DNA of 64,000 nucleotides from Ammoniphilus sp. CFH 90114 (lineage in GTDB: Bacteria; Bacillota; Bacilli; Aneurinibacillales; RAOX-1): assembly GCF_004123195.1 (NCBI RefSeq), contig NZ_SDLI01000002.1, forward strand, positions 396,914 through 460,913. Reading direction: 5' to 3'. The notes beneath the pieces were generated by a model, which was given only the letters and a program-made list of their open reading frames with translations, had not been told where the DNA came from and did not search any database. Every line of letters begins with the position of its first letter. Within the stretch, counting starts at the first letter, position 1. A program made the position numbers and the translations under genes. Of the stretch, positions 36,481 through 45,425 are shown in pieces.

Positions 36481-37608
36481 TTGATAAAAATGATGCTTTT
36501 TGATGTAGATGGTGTACTATTAAGTGAAGAAAGATACTTCGATGCTTCGGCACTCACTGTTTGGGAGTTATTATTCAGTCCGCATTATTTAGGTTTGTCT
36601 GGTGAGGAATTCAATCCCGCGCCAAGTGAGGAAGATATCCGTAGACTTCGCAGCATGATTTTTGCCGATGACCAAGTGCTTGATTTCATGAAGAACCGTG
36701 GCATTAACGCGAACTGGGACATGGTTTACTTGTCATTTGCCCACCAGCTTATTCGGTTGATGGAAATATTGGTAGATGACCGTCGAACTGATATTGAGCA
36801 ATGGTTTAGTCAAGAAATTACTCGGGAGTCCCTGCAACGATTAGCCTCATGGTTGAAGGTCAAGGACTTCGAAGTTGATTATGGTTCGTTTATAGAAGAT
36901 GTTAAATCTAGCCGTGCTGAGAAGCAGGAATTACTTCTGTACATGAATGACCTGACCGAGCAGAAATTAGGAGTAAAAACAGAAGTCTTTGGGCGGAATA
37001 GCCAGCTCTGGGAGTTATGTCAGGAAACGTTTCAGGAATGGTATCTTGGTGACGACTTAGTGCCTGAGGATATTGGCAGACCTACTTTTCAACCTGGGAA
37101 GAAGGGATTTCTTCAGGATGAAATTCCGATCGTTGATCCTAAAGAGATGGCGCAAGTTTTCGCAACACTTAGAGAAAAGGGAATTATACTCGGAATTGGA
37201 ACAGGCCGACCTTCCATTGAGACGTTGGTTCCACTTAAGGCGATGGGATTGTTGGATTACTTTGATCCTAATCGCATTATAACAGCTACGGATGTTCTGC
37301 AAGCAGAGAATGAGCATCCATCTGCGGCTCCATTGGCCAAGCCACAGCCATTCTGTTATATCAAAGGATGGTTAGGTCGAAACGTAGAAAATCAAGCTTG
37401 TTTGGACTTTGCACTCCCTCTTATGGATGGAAATCAATTACTTATTGTGGGCGACTCTGTCGCAGATCATATGGCCGCTAAGAGTATGGGGTGTCGTTTT
37501 GCAGCAACGCTGACCGGATTAACCGGAGTGCAAGCGAGACCGAAGTTTGAGGAGTTAGAGGCAGATTACATTTTAAATGATATGAGAGAAGTTACTTCTA
37601 TAGTATAG
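36481..37608 (+). CDS. HAD-superfamily hydrolase with a large cap insert
   Basis: A 375-residue probable phosphatase of unknown substrate. Start is TTG at 36481 with GGGATGGGGG upstream. HAD motif I is LFDVDGVLL (nucleophile Asp8 and general acid Asp10), motif II GIGTGRPS (about 238-245), motif III Lys in AKPQPF, motif IV GDSVADHMAA (about 326-335). About 220 mostly helical residues lie between motifs I and II, much more than the usual 60-90-residue C1 cap. Ordinary motif spacing elsewhere suggests an active enzyme. It is likely co-transcribed with the small gene at 37682. Confidence 0.8.
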   Translation: MIKMMLFDVDGVLLSEERYFDASALTVWELLFSPHYLGLSGEEFNPAPSEEDIRRLRSMIFADDQVLDFMKNRGINANWDMVYLSFAHQLIRLMEILVDDRRTDIEQWFSQEITRESLQRLASWLKVKDFEVDYGSFIEDVKSSRAEKQELLLYMNDLTEQKLGVKTEVFGRNSQLWELCQETFQEWYLGDDLVPEDIGRPTFQPGKKGFLQDEIPIVDPKEMAQVFATLREKGIILGIGTGRPSIETLVPLKAMGLLDYFDPNRIITATDVLQAENEHPSAAPLAKPQPFCYIKGWLGRNVENQACLDFALPLMDGNQLLIVGDSVADHMAAKSMGCRFAATLTGLTGVQARPKFEELEADYILNDMREVTSIV

Positions 37609-37681
37609 AACAAGAGAGAAGTGAAGTACGCTTTTCGTGTACCTTTCATATACTGTAACAATATGAAGGGATGGGTGACGA

Positions 37682-37966
37682 ATGAAAAAAGCCACTTTAA
37701 AGATCGTACGGACGGTGCGATATCCTTTCTACCATGCGATGGTAGAGGCTCGAGAGGAGCAGTTCCTTGATGATGAGTTTAAAATCGTGTGGGACGAAGC
37801 TGAGAGTCAAAATATGAATTTCACTCTGGAAGATCGAGTGGAGCTGTTAAAGATGTTGACGTGCATCAAGCATCTTTATCATGATGGAGTAGATTATTTC
37901 TACTGTCTTGACTTAGATGCCTACTGGGAAGAACTAAGTATCCTCATAGATGCCAAGGGGAAATAA
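37682..37966 (+). CDS. 94-residue protein of unknown function
   Basis: I do not recognise it. The ATG follows AAGGGATGGG. The protein is soluble, rich in Asp, Glu and aromatic residues, and predicted mostly helical, ending in YFYCLDLDAYWEELSILIDAKGK. It starts 73 bp after the HAD gene in the same direction and ends at a terminator shared with serA, so a functional link with the hydrolase is possible but unproven. Confidence 0.65.
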   Translation: MKKATLKIVRTVRYPFYHAMVEAREEQFLDDEFKIVWDEAESQNMNFTLEDRVELLKMLTCIKHLYHDGVDYFYCLDLDAYWEELSILIDAKGK

Positions 37967-38000
37967 ACAGTCATAAAGATTTTCTAGAATAGGAAAGAAA

Positions 38001-38028
38001 AAAGGGATAGCTTAAGCTATCCCTTTTT
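38001..38028. terminator. bidirectional terminator between the 94-aa gene and serA
   Basis: 11-bp stem AAAGGGATAGC / GCTATCCCTTT, TTAA loop, flanked by A run on the left and T run on the right, so it can serve both convergent genes. Confidence 0.88.
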
Positions 38029-38044
38029 CTTATTGACTTTTATC

Positions 38045-39631
38045 CTATTGAAGTTCAATTTCAGTTACACTCACGATTTCGCTTAATTCCCCTAGATTGT
38101 CAAGGACATCTGGAGAAACTTGTCGGTCAACAGTCAAGATCATGATCGCATTTCCACCAATATCTCGACGTCCTACTTGCATCGTTGCAATATTGACATC
38201 GTTGTTACCTAACATGGTTCCCACTCTACCAATGGCCCCTGGGCGATCGGTATGGTGGATAAGGAGTAGATGTCCTTGTGGTTGAATATCGACAGAATAG
38301 TCATCTACCTTCACGATTCGGGCCCCATACCCGTTAAGTAAGGTACCAGCTACCTTCTTCTGTTCTTGATTTGTCTTCAACGTTACGGTTAAGAGATTAG
38401 TGAAACCTTTATTAGCGGAAGACTTTTGCTCAACAACAGCAATTTCACGAGACTGAGCTAAGTGAGGTGCGTTAACGTAGTTAACCCCTTCACCTAAGTG
38501 GTAGGACAATACCCCTTTAAGAACCGTACGCGTAAGGGCAGCGGTATCAACTTGAGTAAGTTCACCAGAGTAGGTGACAGTAATCTCTTGCAAGCCGCCA
38601 ACTGCCGTTTGTGCTACAAAATGACCAAGCTTCTCTCCAAGCAAGAAGTAAGGCTCGAGCTTCTCCATCACCTCAGCTGGGACAGATGGAAGATTAACTG
38701 CGTTCTTGAATGGCTCATTGCGAAGAACGTGTAGAATCTCTTCAGACACGTCAATCGCTACGTTCTCTTGAGCTTCTACTGTAGAAGCTCCTAAATGAGG
38801 CGTTACGATGACCTGTGGAAGCGTCAGAAGTGGATTTTCAACTGGTGGTTCTACTTCAAATACGTCTAGTGCAGCGCCTGCAACCTTACCGCTAACAATT
38901 GCTTCATAGAGGGCTTTTTCTTCAATGATTCCTCCGCGTGCACAGTTTACAATGCGGACACCGTCCTTCATCTTCGCGAATCGATCTTGATTAATTAGAT
39001 ATTTTGTTTCTTTTGTTAACGGAGTGTGCACGGTAATGAAGTCGGCAACACTAACCAGCTCATCGATGGTTGCGGGTGTAACGCCTAGTTTCTTCGCACG
39101 GTCCTCTGTTAAGAATGGATCATAAGCGACGACTTTCATGTTGAATGCTTTGGCTCGTTTCGCAACCTCAGCCCCAATTCTCCCTAGTCCTACGACCCCT
39201 AAAGTTTTTCCATTTAACTCGACACCTACGAAAGTTTTACGATCCCATTCGCCTCGCATCATCGAATAATAGGCATGAGGGATACGGCGAGCTAAAGCCA
39301 TGATCATAGCGAAGCTATGCTCTGCTGTAGAAATCGTATTACCATCTGGAGCGTTGATTACCACAACCCCTTGATTAGTTGCTGCAGGAATATTGATGTT
39401 ATCAACACCTACACCTGCTCGTCCAATGGCACGAAGGCGAGTACCTGCCTCAATGATGGCTGGGGTAACCTTCGTTTGGCTTCTTACAAGTAAAGCATCG
39501 TATTCAGGGATGATCTTGATTAATTCTTGCTCAGACAATCCCGTCTGTTGTGTAATTTCAACATCTGTTGCCTCTAACAATTTCTGTAGACCTTGTTCGC
39601 TTAATGGATCACTAACTAAAACCTTAAACAT
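38045..39631 (-). CDS. serA: D-3-phosphoglycerate dehydrogenase
   Basis: First step of serine synthesis (3-phosphoglycerate to 3-phosphohydroxypyruvate, NAD-linked). 528 residues: D-isomer 2-hydroxyacid dehydrogenase domain with LGVVGLGRIGAEVAKRA (NAD loop, about 143-159), NCARGGIIEE (catalytic Arg about 230), Glu and His of HLGAST (about 279-284), then the intervening ASB domain and a C-terminal ACT domain (LLIHHTDRPGAIGRVG, about 453-468). I chose the ATG at 39631 because MFKVLVSDPLSEQGL is the standard N-terminus; two upstream in-frame ATGs at 39637 and 39643 are close to the ribosome site. A T-box leader lies upstream. Confidence 0.95.
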   Translation of the reverse strand: MFKVLVSDPLSEQGLQKLLEATDVEITQQTGLSEQELIKIIPEYDALLVRSQTKVTPAIIEAGTRLRAIGRAGVGVDNINIPAATNQGVVVINAPDGNTISTAEHSFAMIMALARRIPHAYYSMMRGEWDRKTFVGVELNGKTLGVVGLGRIGAEVAKRAKAFNMKVVAYDPFLTEDRAKKLGVTPATIDELVSVADFITVHTPLTKETKYLINQDRFAKMKDGVRIVNCARGGIIEEKALYEAIVSGKVAGAALDVFEVEPPVENPLLTLPQVIVTPHLGASTVEAQENVAIDVSEEILHVLRNEPFKNAVNLPSVPAEVMEKLEPYFLLGEKLGHFVAQTAVGGLQEITVTYSGELTQVDTAALTRTVLKGVLSYHLGEGVNYVNAPHLAQSREIAVVEQKSSANKGFTNLLTVTLKTNQEQKKVAGTLLNGYGARIVKVDDYSVDIQPQGHLLLIHHTDRPGAIGRVGTMLGNNDVNIATMQVGRRDIGGNAIMILTVDRQVSPDVLDNLGELSEIVSVTEIELQ

Positions 39632-39695
39632 GTTCATCTCCACTCCCTTTATATATTAAGATTAAAAGCCTTGCTTCATCAAAATGAAAGCGTAT

Positions 39696-39754
39696 AAAAA
39701 AACCTCTCGCCTCCTTACCCTGACTTGTGTTCGTCATAGTAAGGGACGGAGAGG
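39696..39754 (-). terminator. T-box regulatory terminator
   Basis: Minus-strand stems CCTCTC/GAGAGG and CCTTAC/GTAAGG followed by seven T residues; the alternative antiterminator would use the T-box sequence just upstream. Confidence 0.85.
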
Positions 39755-39975
39755 CTGTTATCCGGCTCCGTGGTGCCACCCTTATTCGCCGACATCTCGC
39801 GATGCCAGCCTTAGCTGGTCAATAGACCACTGCATATAACGGTGCAACCGTCTTAGTCCTACTAGAGAAGTTCAGACTAGAAACTCAAAAGCGCTCTGTT
39901 ATGGGTGATATCACCGGTTCGCAGCATCCACCGGCTCTCTGAAGATCCCATCCCTTAACATTCTTTGTCATCGTT
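39696..39975 (-). ncRNA. T-box riboswitch leader of serA
   Basis: On the minus strand the T-box sequence AAGGGTGGCACCACGGAGCC (39764-39783) is clear, followed by a terminator hairpin. Upstream is the conserved Stem I core AGAGAG ... GATGCTGCGAACCGG (about 39910-39945). T-box leaders sense uncharged tRNA; serine tRNA is inferred from the gene. I could not assign the specifier codon by eye with confidence. The 5' boundary is approximate. Confidence 0.9.
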
Positions 39976-40015
39976 TTTTTAATTTGCGGAAAGTTATCAT
40001 TTTTATTTGATTAAT

Positions 40016-40044
40016 AATGTAACATGGTTAGAACGTGCAGTCAA
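40016..40044 (-). promoter_or_regulatory. sigma-A promoter of serA
   Basis: On the minus strand TTGACT, 17 nt, TACATT, giving a leader of about 370 nt that contains the whole T-box. Confidence 0.75.
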
Positions 40045-40200
40045 GTGAAAATGTTACGCAAAACCTGAACGTTATATACAATAATATACATCATCGTTCG
40101 TATTTATTCAAGATTTAGAGGGAGAAAACTGAAATATTTTTCATGTGCATGGATGAATGTGTTAAAATAGGCTGGAAAAAGCTTAAAAAGGAGTACGGTC

Positions 40201-40521
40201 ATGCAAAATCAACACATCAGTGCTTATGATTTCGTAGAACGATTAACAAAAGGGGAGTTGGATAACTCGTATATTATAGATGTGCGTGAGCCTTATGAAT
40301 GGGAGCAGTATCACTTAGATCAAGCTGTTTTAGTACCGATGAATATTGTACCATCTAAGTGGTCTGAATTTCCATCTGATAAGGATATCTATCTAGTTTG
40401 CGCTCATGGTGTAAGGAGCTGGCATGTAATGAACTACTTGTTTGAAAATGGCTTGAGTAGGGTGATCAATGTGGAGGGTGGCATGGCAGAGATTTATCCC
40501 ATGCTCCAAAAAGGGAAATGA
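40201..40521 (+). CDS. rhodanese-like domain protein
   Basis: A single rhodanese (sulfurtransferase) domain, 106 residues. Conserved elements: IIDVREPYEWEQYHLDQAVLVPM (about 23-45), and the active-site loop CAHGVRS (Cys about 68), which fits a persulfide-carrying catalytic cysteine. AAAAAGGAG precedes the ATG. Its stop overlaps the next gene by 4 bp. The sulfur acceptor is unknown. Confidence 0.85.
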   Translation: MQNQHISAYDFVERLTKGELDNSYIIDVREPYEWEQYHLDQAVLVPMNIVPSKWSEFPSDKDIYLVCAHGVRSWHVMNYLFENGLSRVINVEGGMAEIYPMLQKGK

Positions 40522-41321
40522 AAATCGCACTAGGATTTATATGTAGTTTGTTGGTTTCTTACTATTCATTTCATAAAAAATCCTTATCTTTTGATGGAAT
40601 GGTGGCTTCTATTATTGTAGGTACGATCGTTTTTTCAATGGGCTCCTTGTATTGGTATGGACTTTTACTCGCCTTTTTTGCTTCATCAAGTATCCTGTCT
40701 CATTATAAGAAGGCTAATAAACATCAGGTAGAGGAGTTGTACGAAAAAACAGGGCAAAGGGACGCCACCCAGGTCATGGCTAACGGGGGGTTAGGTGCCC
40801 TGCTCGTCATCTATTCATTTTTCACTTCTGATCCTACTCCTTATATGGTGTTTTATCTAGGTATTATGGCAACGGTAAATGCAGATACATGGGGAACAGA
40901 ACTAGGAGTTCTATCGAAAAAGTCTCCTAGGCATATATTAAATGGGAAATCGCTACAACCTGGAGAATCAGGCGGGATTAGCATTTTTGGTACGTTGAGT
41001 TCATTATTGGGTGGACTGTTTATTGGTGCCTGTGCTGTGCTGTTCTTGTACGTTGAAGCAGGAGTATTAGATTGGGACTTGATCATCATTGGAGGAATAA
41101 GCGGGTTGCTTGGCTCATTGGTAGACAGCTTACTTGGAGCAAGCTTACAGAGAATGTATAAATGTACGAAGTGTTATCGTGAGACGGAAAAGACGCATCA
41201 TTGTAATCAACGAACTCACCAAATACGTGGATACCGTTGGTGTAATAACAACATGGTTAATAGCGTGAGTTCTCTGGTCGGAGGAATGTGTGCTTGGTTG
41301 TTATGGAAGCTTTTATTATAG
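40518..41321 (+). CDS. DUF92 family membrane protein
   Basis: 267 residues with about six to seven hydrophobic helices. Motifs fit DUF92: FDGMVASIIVGTIVF near the N-terminus, MANGGLGALLVIYSFF (about 90-105), NADTWGTELG (about 123-132), and a late loop GSLVDSLLGASLQRMYKC. The family includes predicted prenyl/phytyl-phosphate kinases, but the function here is not established. A Cys/His cluster (KCTKCYRETEKTHHC, about 215-229) could bind metal. The ATG overlaps the rhodanese stop. Confidence 0.82.
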   Translation: MKIALGFICSLLVSYYSFHKKSLSFDGMVASIIVGTIVFSMGSLYWYGLLLAFFASSSILSHYKKANKHQVEELYEKTGQRDATQVMANGGLGALLVIYSFFTSDPTPYMVFYLGIMATVNADTWGTELGVLSKKSPRHILNGKSLQPGESGGISIFGTLSSLLGGLFIGACAVLFLYVEAGVLDWDLIIIGGISGLLGSLVDSLLGASLQRMYKCTKCYRETEKTHHCNQRTHQIRGYRWCNNNMVNSVSSLVGGMCAWLLWKLLL

Positions 41322-41380
41322 GGAATCCTGGAGGTCAAGACAAAAAGGTATTATACGTTGTTTCTTCATAAAAAATAAGA

Positions 41381-41407
41381 AAAACTTGGCCAAAAGGCCA
41401 AGTTTTT
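41381..41407. terminator. bidirectional terminator (DUF92 gene / ferredoxin)
   Basis: 11-bp stem AAAACTTGGCC / GGCCAAGTTTT with AAAA loop and a T tail on either strand. Confidence 0.9.
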
Positions 41408-41414
41408 CAAAGAA

Positions 41415-41666
<252 letters not shown>

Positions 41667-41711
41667 TTACAGTGATCTGAAAGATATAGAAAGATTGGTT
41701 CTATATCCATC

Positions 41712-41740
41712 ACTATAGGCTGTGTTTTGTCCGTTTTCAA
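41712..41740 (-). promoter_or_regulatory. sigma-A promoter of fer
   Basis: Minus strand TTGAAA, 17 nt, TATAGT, about 65 bp upstream of the fer start. Confidence 0.65.
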
Positions 41741-41910
41741 TATACATTGTAGTCATAACGCAGAAAAATATCAAGAAGTTGGATAAAATATTTTTTTTGT
41801 TTGTTCTGGTTTGTTATATGTTAAACAAGAAACTTGTCGGATATGGTACAATGAGGAAGAAGTTTCCTAAAAAAGTCCACGAATGTCATGGAGAAGAGGA
41901 TGAATTTCAT

Positions 41911-42495
41911 ATGGACCCAAGAATACAACAGATGGACGACCGACTTCTTCTTCTTAATCTGTATCTGACTCAGATCATTACGCTTGTGATCGGGGTTATT
42001 AGCTATTATTTTATCTATTTTAGGCATGGTATACCTCTTGCCTCATTCTTTACCCAAGGGAAAGGCTGGCTCTTCATTGTGGGCTGGGCCTTATCCCTTG
42101 GTATCCTTATTCTATTAATTGAAGTCTTGCTCGTCTATTTATTACCTCCTTCTTACTTTGACGATGGAGGGATTAATGAGCTGTTATTCTGTGATCGTTC
42201 ATTATGGCATATTGTTATCATAGTGGCCGTTGTTGCATTTTGTGAAGAATTTTTATTTCGACTGATCCTTCAAAATCAAATTGGACTTTGGTGGACAAGT
42301 GTTGTGTTCGCGATAATACATATTCGTTATTTAGCAAAATGGGTGATGTTCACCACAGTTTTCTTCGTAAGCATGGCATTAGGCTGGTTATATGAGCTGA
42401 CCGGGACAATTATTGCCCCTATGCTCACGCATTTTGTCGTTGATTTGGTTTTAGCTTACTTTATCCGATTTGATGTAATGAAGAGAATGTTATAA
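41911..42495 (+). CDS. CPBP-family intramembrane metalloprotease (YpbD-like)
   Basis: 194 residues from the ATG at 41911, chosen for GAGAAGAGG upstream; the frame is open further upstream to 41722 but without a ribosome site. About five membrane helices. CPBP/Abi motifs are present: EEFLFR (EExxxR, about 112-117), FAIIH (about 134-138) and HFVVD near the C-terminus. Family members cleave membrane or prenylated substrates; no substrate is indicated. It is followed 18 bp later by the LysM gene, as ypbD-ypbE in Bacillus subtilis. Confidence 0.82.
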   Translation: MDPRIQQMDDRLLLLNLYLTQIITLVIGVISYYFIYFRHGIPLASFFTQGKGWLFIVGWALSLGILILLIEVLLVYLLPPSYFDDGGINELLFCDRSLWHIVIIVAVVAFCEEFLFRLILQNQIGLWWTSVVFAIIHIRYLAKWVMFTTVFFVSMALGWLYELTGTIIAPMLTHFVVDLVLAYFIRFDVMKRML

Positions 42496-42513
42496 TAGTG
42501 GGGAGAAAAAGGA

Positions 42514-43197
42514 ATGGAATTAAGAAGAAGACATGCCGCCAATCATTCAGATGATAAACAAGAGCTTGAACAAGAGCTTGTAATAGTAGAAGAAGTACAA
42601 GATCTAGGCAAACTAGTAGCAGAGAACCCCATGGAGGAAGATGGTGAGGAGATGCCACCTCGAAGTGCAATACATGGTCGAAAAAGGAAGGGTTCTGCTT
42701 CTAGTAAACGAATCGGTTTGATGTCCTTTATCATGATATCCTTGTTGGGAGGCGGAGCAGTCTTATGGTTTGCAGGGATAGGGAGCGTTGATCATACAAC
42801 TAGAGCTACTGCGCCTTCCGCACCGGTTGAGGAAAGCACGGGAGCATCTAAGAAGGAGGAGGTATTTACAGGTGTGGAAGTAAATCCTGGCCTGACGACA
42901 GAGCCCGCTCCTTCTGCAGCCCAGGAGGAGGCAGTGGAAGTAAGCCCGACACCAGAACAAAGGGAGTCAAGTCCTGCTTCTTCAGAAAATGTTCAACAGC
43001 CCTCACCACCGGCTCCCACTTATGACCGAATGGTGAAACATAAGGTGGAGGTAGGCGAGACACTCTATAGAATATCAATTAAGTATTATGCAAGCGGGAA
43101 GCATGCCGATTTTCTGTCCCGCCATAATAAATTAAGTCGTCCTTCAGACTTAGTATCCGGAACATATATTGAAATTCCATTTCCTCCTCTTAAGTAG
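42514..43197 (+). CDS. LysM-domain membrane protein (YpbE-like)
   Basis: 227 residues. A charged cytoplasmic N-terminus (about 65 residues), one transmembrane helix (about 70-88, MSFIMISLLGGGAVLWF), a low-complexity Pro/Ser/Glu linker (about 90-170) and a C-terminal LysM domain (KHKVEVGETLYRISIKYYASGK..., about 175-225) that would bind peptidoglycan outside the membrane. Same place as ypbE of Bacillus subtilis, though gdh lies 15 kb further on here. Confidence 0.85.
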   Translation: MELRRRHAANHSDDKQELEQELVIVEEVQDLGKLVAENPMEEDGEEMPPRSAIHGRKRKGSASSKRIGLMSFIMISLLGGGAVLWFAGIGSVDHTTRATAPSAPVEESTGASKKEEVFTGVEVNPGLTTEPAPSAAQEEAVEVSPTPEQRESSPASSENVQQPSPPAPTYDRMVKHKVEVGETLYRISIKYYASGKHADFLSRHNKLSRPSDLVSGTYIEIPFPPLK

Positions 43198-43233
43198 GAG
43201 AGAAAGAATTAAGAAAAAGTAGGGAAATGTGAT

Positions 43234-44775
43234 ATGGAGAAGTTCGCCATTATTGATCTAGGTTCTAACTCGGTTAGGTTAGTTTTATATGGACAAGATG
43301 ATACCGGCACGGTACAAGAGCTTGACAATATTAAATCGGTCCTCCGATTGAGTGCTCACATTAATGAGAAAAAAGAAGTAGATAACGAAGGCATCATGAA
43401 GACTATTGCTTGCCTAAGAAGATATAAGCAGCTTTGTGATGTGAAGGGCATTACGAAAGTACTTGGGGTAGCAACCGCAGCAATCAGACACGCGAGTAAT
43501 AGGGAAGAGGTAATCCGTTACATTCACGAACAAACAGGCATTCTCTTCCGTGTCTTAACTGGGGAGGAGGAAGCGTACTACGGTTACTTGGCAATTGTGA
43601 ACAGCATGGATCTTAGAGAAGCTGTTACAGTAGATATCGGTGGGGGATCGACCGAAGTGACTTATTTTAAGGATCGTAAGTTAGAGTCCACCCATAGCTT
43701 CCCCTTCGGTGCTGTTACGTTAACTCAGCGCTTTCTTAAGAGTGACCCACCAACACAAGAAGAGTTGAGTCGCTTAAGCATGTTTTTAACCGTTGAGTTG
43801 AGCACTCAACCTTGGCTGAAGAATCTGAAGTGTCCTGTTGTCATTATGGGTGGGACAGCTAGGAACTTGGCGAGGATGGACCAGAGGAAAAATCAATATT
43901 CCTTATCGAGCCTTCACAATTATCCGATGGATAAACAGGAGTTAGAGGAAATGTTGAGAGCCTTAAGCAGCTTTTCCTTAGAGCAGCGTAAGCAAGTGGA
44001 CGGACTTTCTAAAGACCGAGCAGATATTGTTATTTCTGGTCTATGTGTTTTTAAGCAGGTAATGGATGGGACTCAGTCAGATCAGCTTATAACAAGTAAT
44101 AAAGGTCTTCGTGATGGAATTTTGTATGAGTTGCTGCATGGTCAAGAGAATCTAATTATACCCGACGTCCTTGATTTTAGTACCCACCAATTTATGAAAC
44201 GGTACAGGGTGAACATACCTCATGCGTTCCATGTCTCTCATCTGGCAACCCAAATTTTTGATCAACTTCGTCAGTTGAAGCTGCATCCCTTCGGTGAGAG
44301 AGATCGCACTCTGCTAAAGGCAGCAGCTTGCTTATTTGATATTGGACGGTCCATTAATATTATCGAATCAACTAAACATACCTTTTACCTCATACAGAAC
44401 GTCCTCTTAATGGGAGTTAGCCATAATGAACGATTAACAATAGGTTTAATTGCTTCGTATAAGAACAACAAACAAGTCCGAAAGTTGGCTGAACAGCATA
44501 CAGATCTTGTTGACAAGGAAAATATTCATAAAGCCCAAGTATTAGGTTCAGTCCTTTTGTTAGCACGGGCCATGGACCGGATGATGACTAATCAGGTTTC
44601 AGAGATTAAAATGAGTATTGGAAAGAATAAGATCTTTGTTGAACTGCACGACCCAATTATGGAGGATGAATGGATGTACTCCATTGTAGCTGATCAAATA
44701 AAGAAATTTACAAAGACCTTTGGTATCACCTTTGAATTGAAAGACAAAACCCAAGATAAGAGGACCGGTCTATGA
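43234..44775 (+). CDS. Ppx/GppA family phosphatase (exopolyphosphatase) with C-terminal HD-like domain
   Basis: 513 residues of the ASKHA fold: phosphate-1 loop IDLGSNSVRLVLY (about 6-18), DIGGGSTEVTYF (about 139-150), MGGTARNLARMD (about 212-223), then a C-terminal helical HD-type region with HAFHVSHLATQIFDQL (about 330-345) and ACLFDIGRSI. Members hydrolyse polyphosphate and/or pppGpp. It is directly followed by the remains of a polyphosphate kinase gene, which supports polyphosphate as the ancestral substrate. The start ATG follows a modest AGGGAAA site. Confidence 0.88.
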   Translation: MEKFAIIDLGSNSVRLVLYGQDDTGTVQELDNIKSVLRLSAHINEKKEVDNEGIMKTIACLRRYKQLCDVKGITKVLGVATAAIRHASNREEVIRYIHEQTGILFRVLTGEEEAYYGYLAIVNSMDLREAVTVDIGGGSTEVTYFKDRKLESTHSFPFGAVTLTQRFLKSDPPTQEELSRLSMFLTVELSTQPWLKNLKCPVVIMGGTARNLARMDQRKNQYSLSSLHNYPMDKQELEEMLRALSSFSLEQRKQVDGLSKDRADIVISGLCVFKQVMDGTQSDQLITSNKGLRDGILYELLHGQENLIIPDVLDFSTHQFMKRYRVNIPHAFHVSHLATQIFDQLRQLKLHPFGERDRTLLKAAACLFDIGRSINIIESTKHTFYLIQNVLLMGVSHNERLTIGLIASYKNNKQVRKLAEQHTDLVDKENIHKAQVLGSVLLLARAMDRMMTNQVSEIKMSIGKNKIFVELHDPIMEDEWMYSIVADQIKKFTKTFGITFELKDKTQDKRTGL

Positions 44776-44779
44776 TTGA

Positions 44780-45410
44780 ATCTATCCAGCTCTAACTATT
44801 GAAAAGGAAATTAAGAAACGTCAGCGTGGTGAGGCAGTTCGACTTGAATTAGATACGCAGACAAGTGAAGTAGTAAGGGAGTTTCTTAAGGAGTGTTTAG
44901 AAATTGAAGAGGGTGATATTTATTCTATCTCTGGCCCATTAGATGCTACCTTTTATATGCGCTTCGCTTCTTTACCAGGTTATGAACATTTATCACATCA
45001 TCCATGCAATTCCTAGCCTCCGCAGGACCTTATAGGAGAGACGAATCTTTTCTGTTCCGGGCTTCTCAAGCTGGGGTAAAGGTTGATTTGATCGTTCGAG
45101 GAATATGCTGTTTACGCCCAGGGATTCCAGGAGTCAGTGAGAATATACGCGTTTATAGTATTATTGGTCGCTTCTTAGAACACAGCCGAATCTACTACTT
45201 CCAGAATGGTGGGAATAGAAATTCTAACCGATTTCTCTACGAGATAATGTAAAATCAAGAGAGTTGCTGTCCGATGGTACTTATCAGCGTGTGGCAGCAC
45301 AGGGTAATGAATGGATTGAGAGTCAGATGTACTTTCATCAACTCGCTTGTCAGGTGTCTGAGGAGAGGGTAGGAATGTTTGGTACAATTGCGTTAAAATT
45401 TGATTGGTAA
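44780..45410 (+). pseudogene. ppk: polyphosphate kinase (ppk1) remnant
   Basis: No intact frame, but three stretches of PPK1 are readable. 44786-45015 encodes RQRGEAVRLELDTQTSEVV then EEGDIYSISGPLDA (middle domain), ending in a stop. About 45004-45210 encodes [19 protein letters not shown], then [19 protein letters not shown] and [14 protein letters not shown] (C-terminal catalytic domain). Then 45249-45410 encodes [20 protein letters not shown] in another frame. The N-terminus and roughly 200 codons holding the autophosphorylated histidine are gone, with at least one frameshift and internal stops. Order and strand are preserved after the ppx gene. Confidence 0.88.
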
Positions 45411-45425
45411 AGAAAGGAAGACGTT

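Noticed and set aside
45004-45252. Apparent 82-codon gene
   Set aside because: The peptide is the C-terminal part of polyphosphate kinase; it is a fragment of the ppk pseudogene, not an independent gene.
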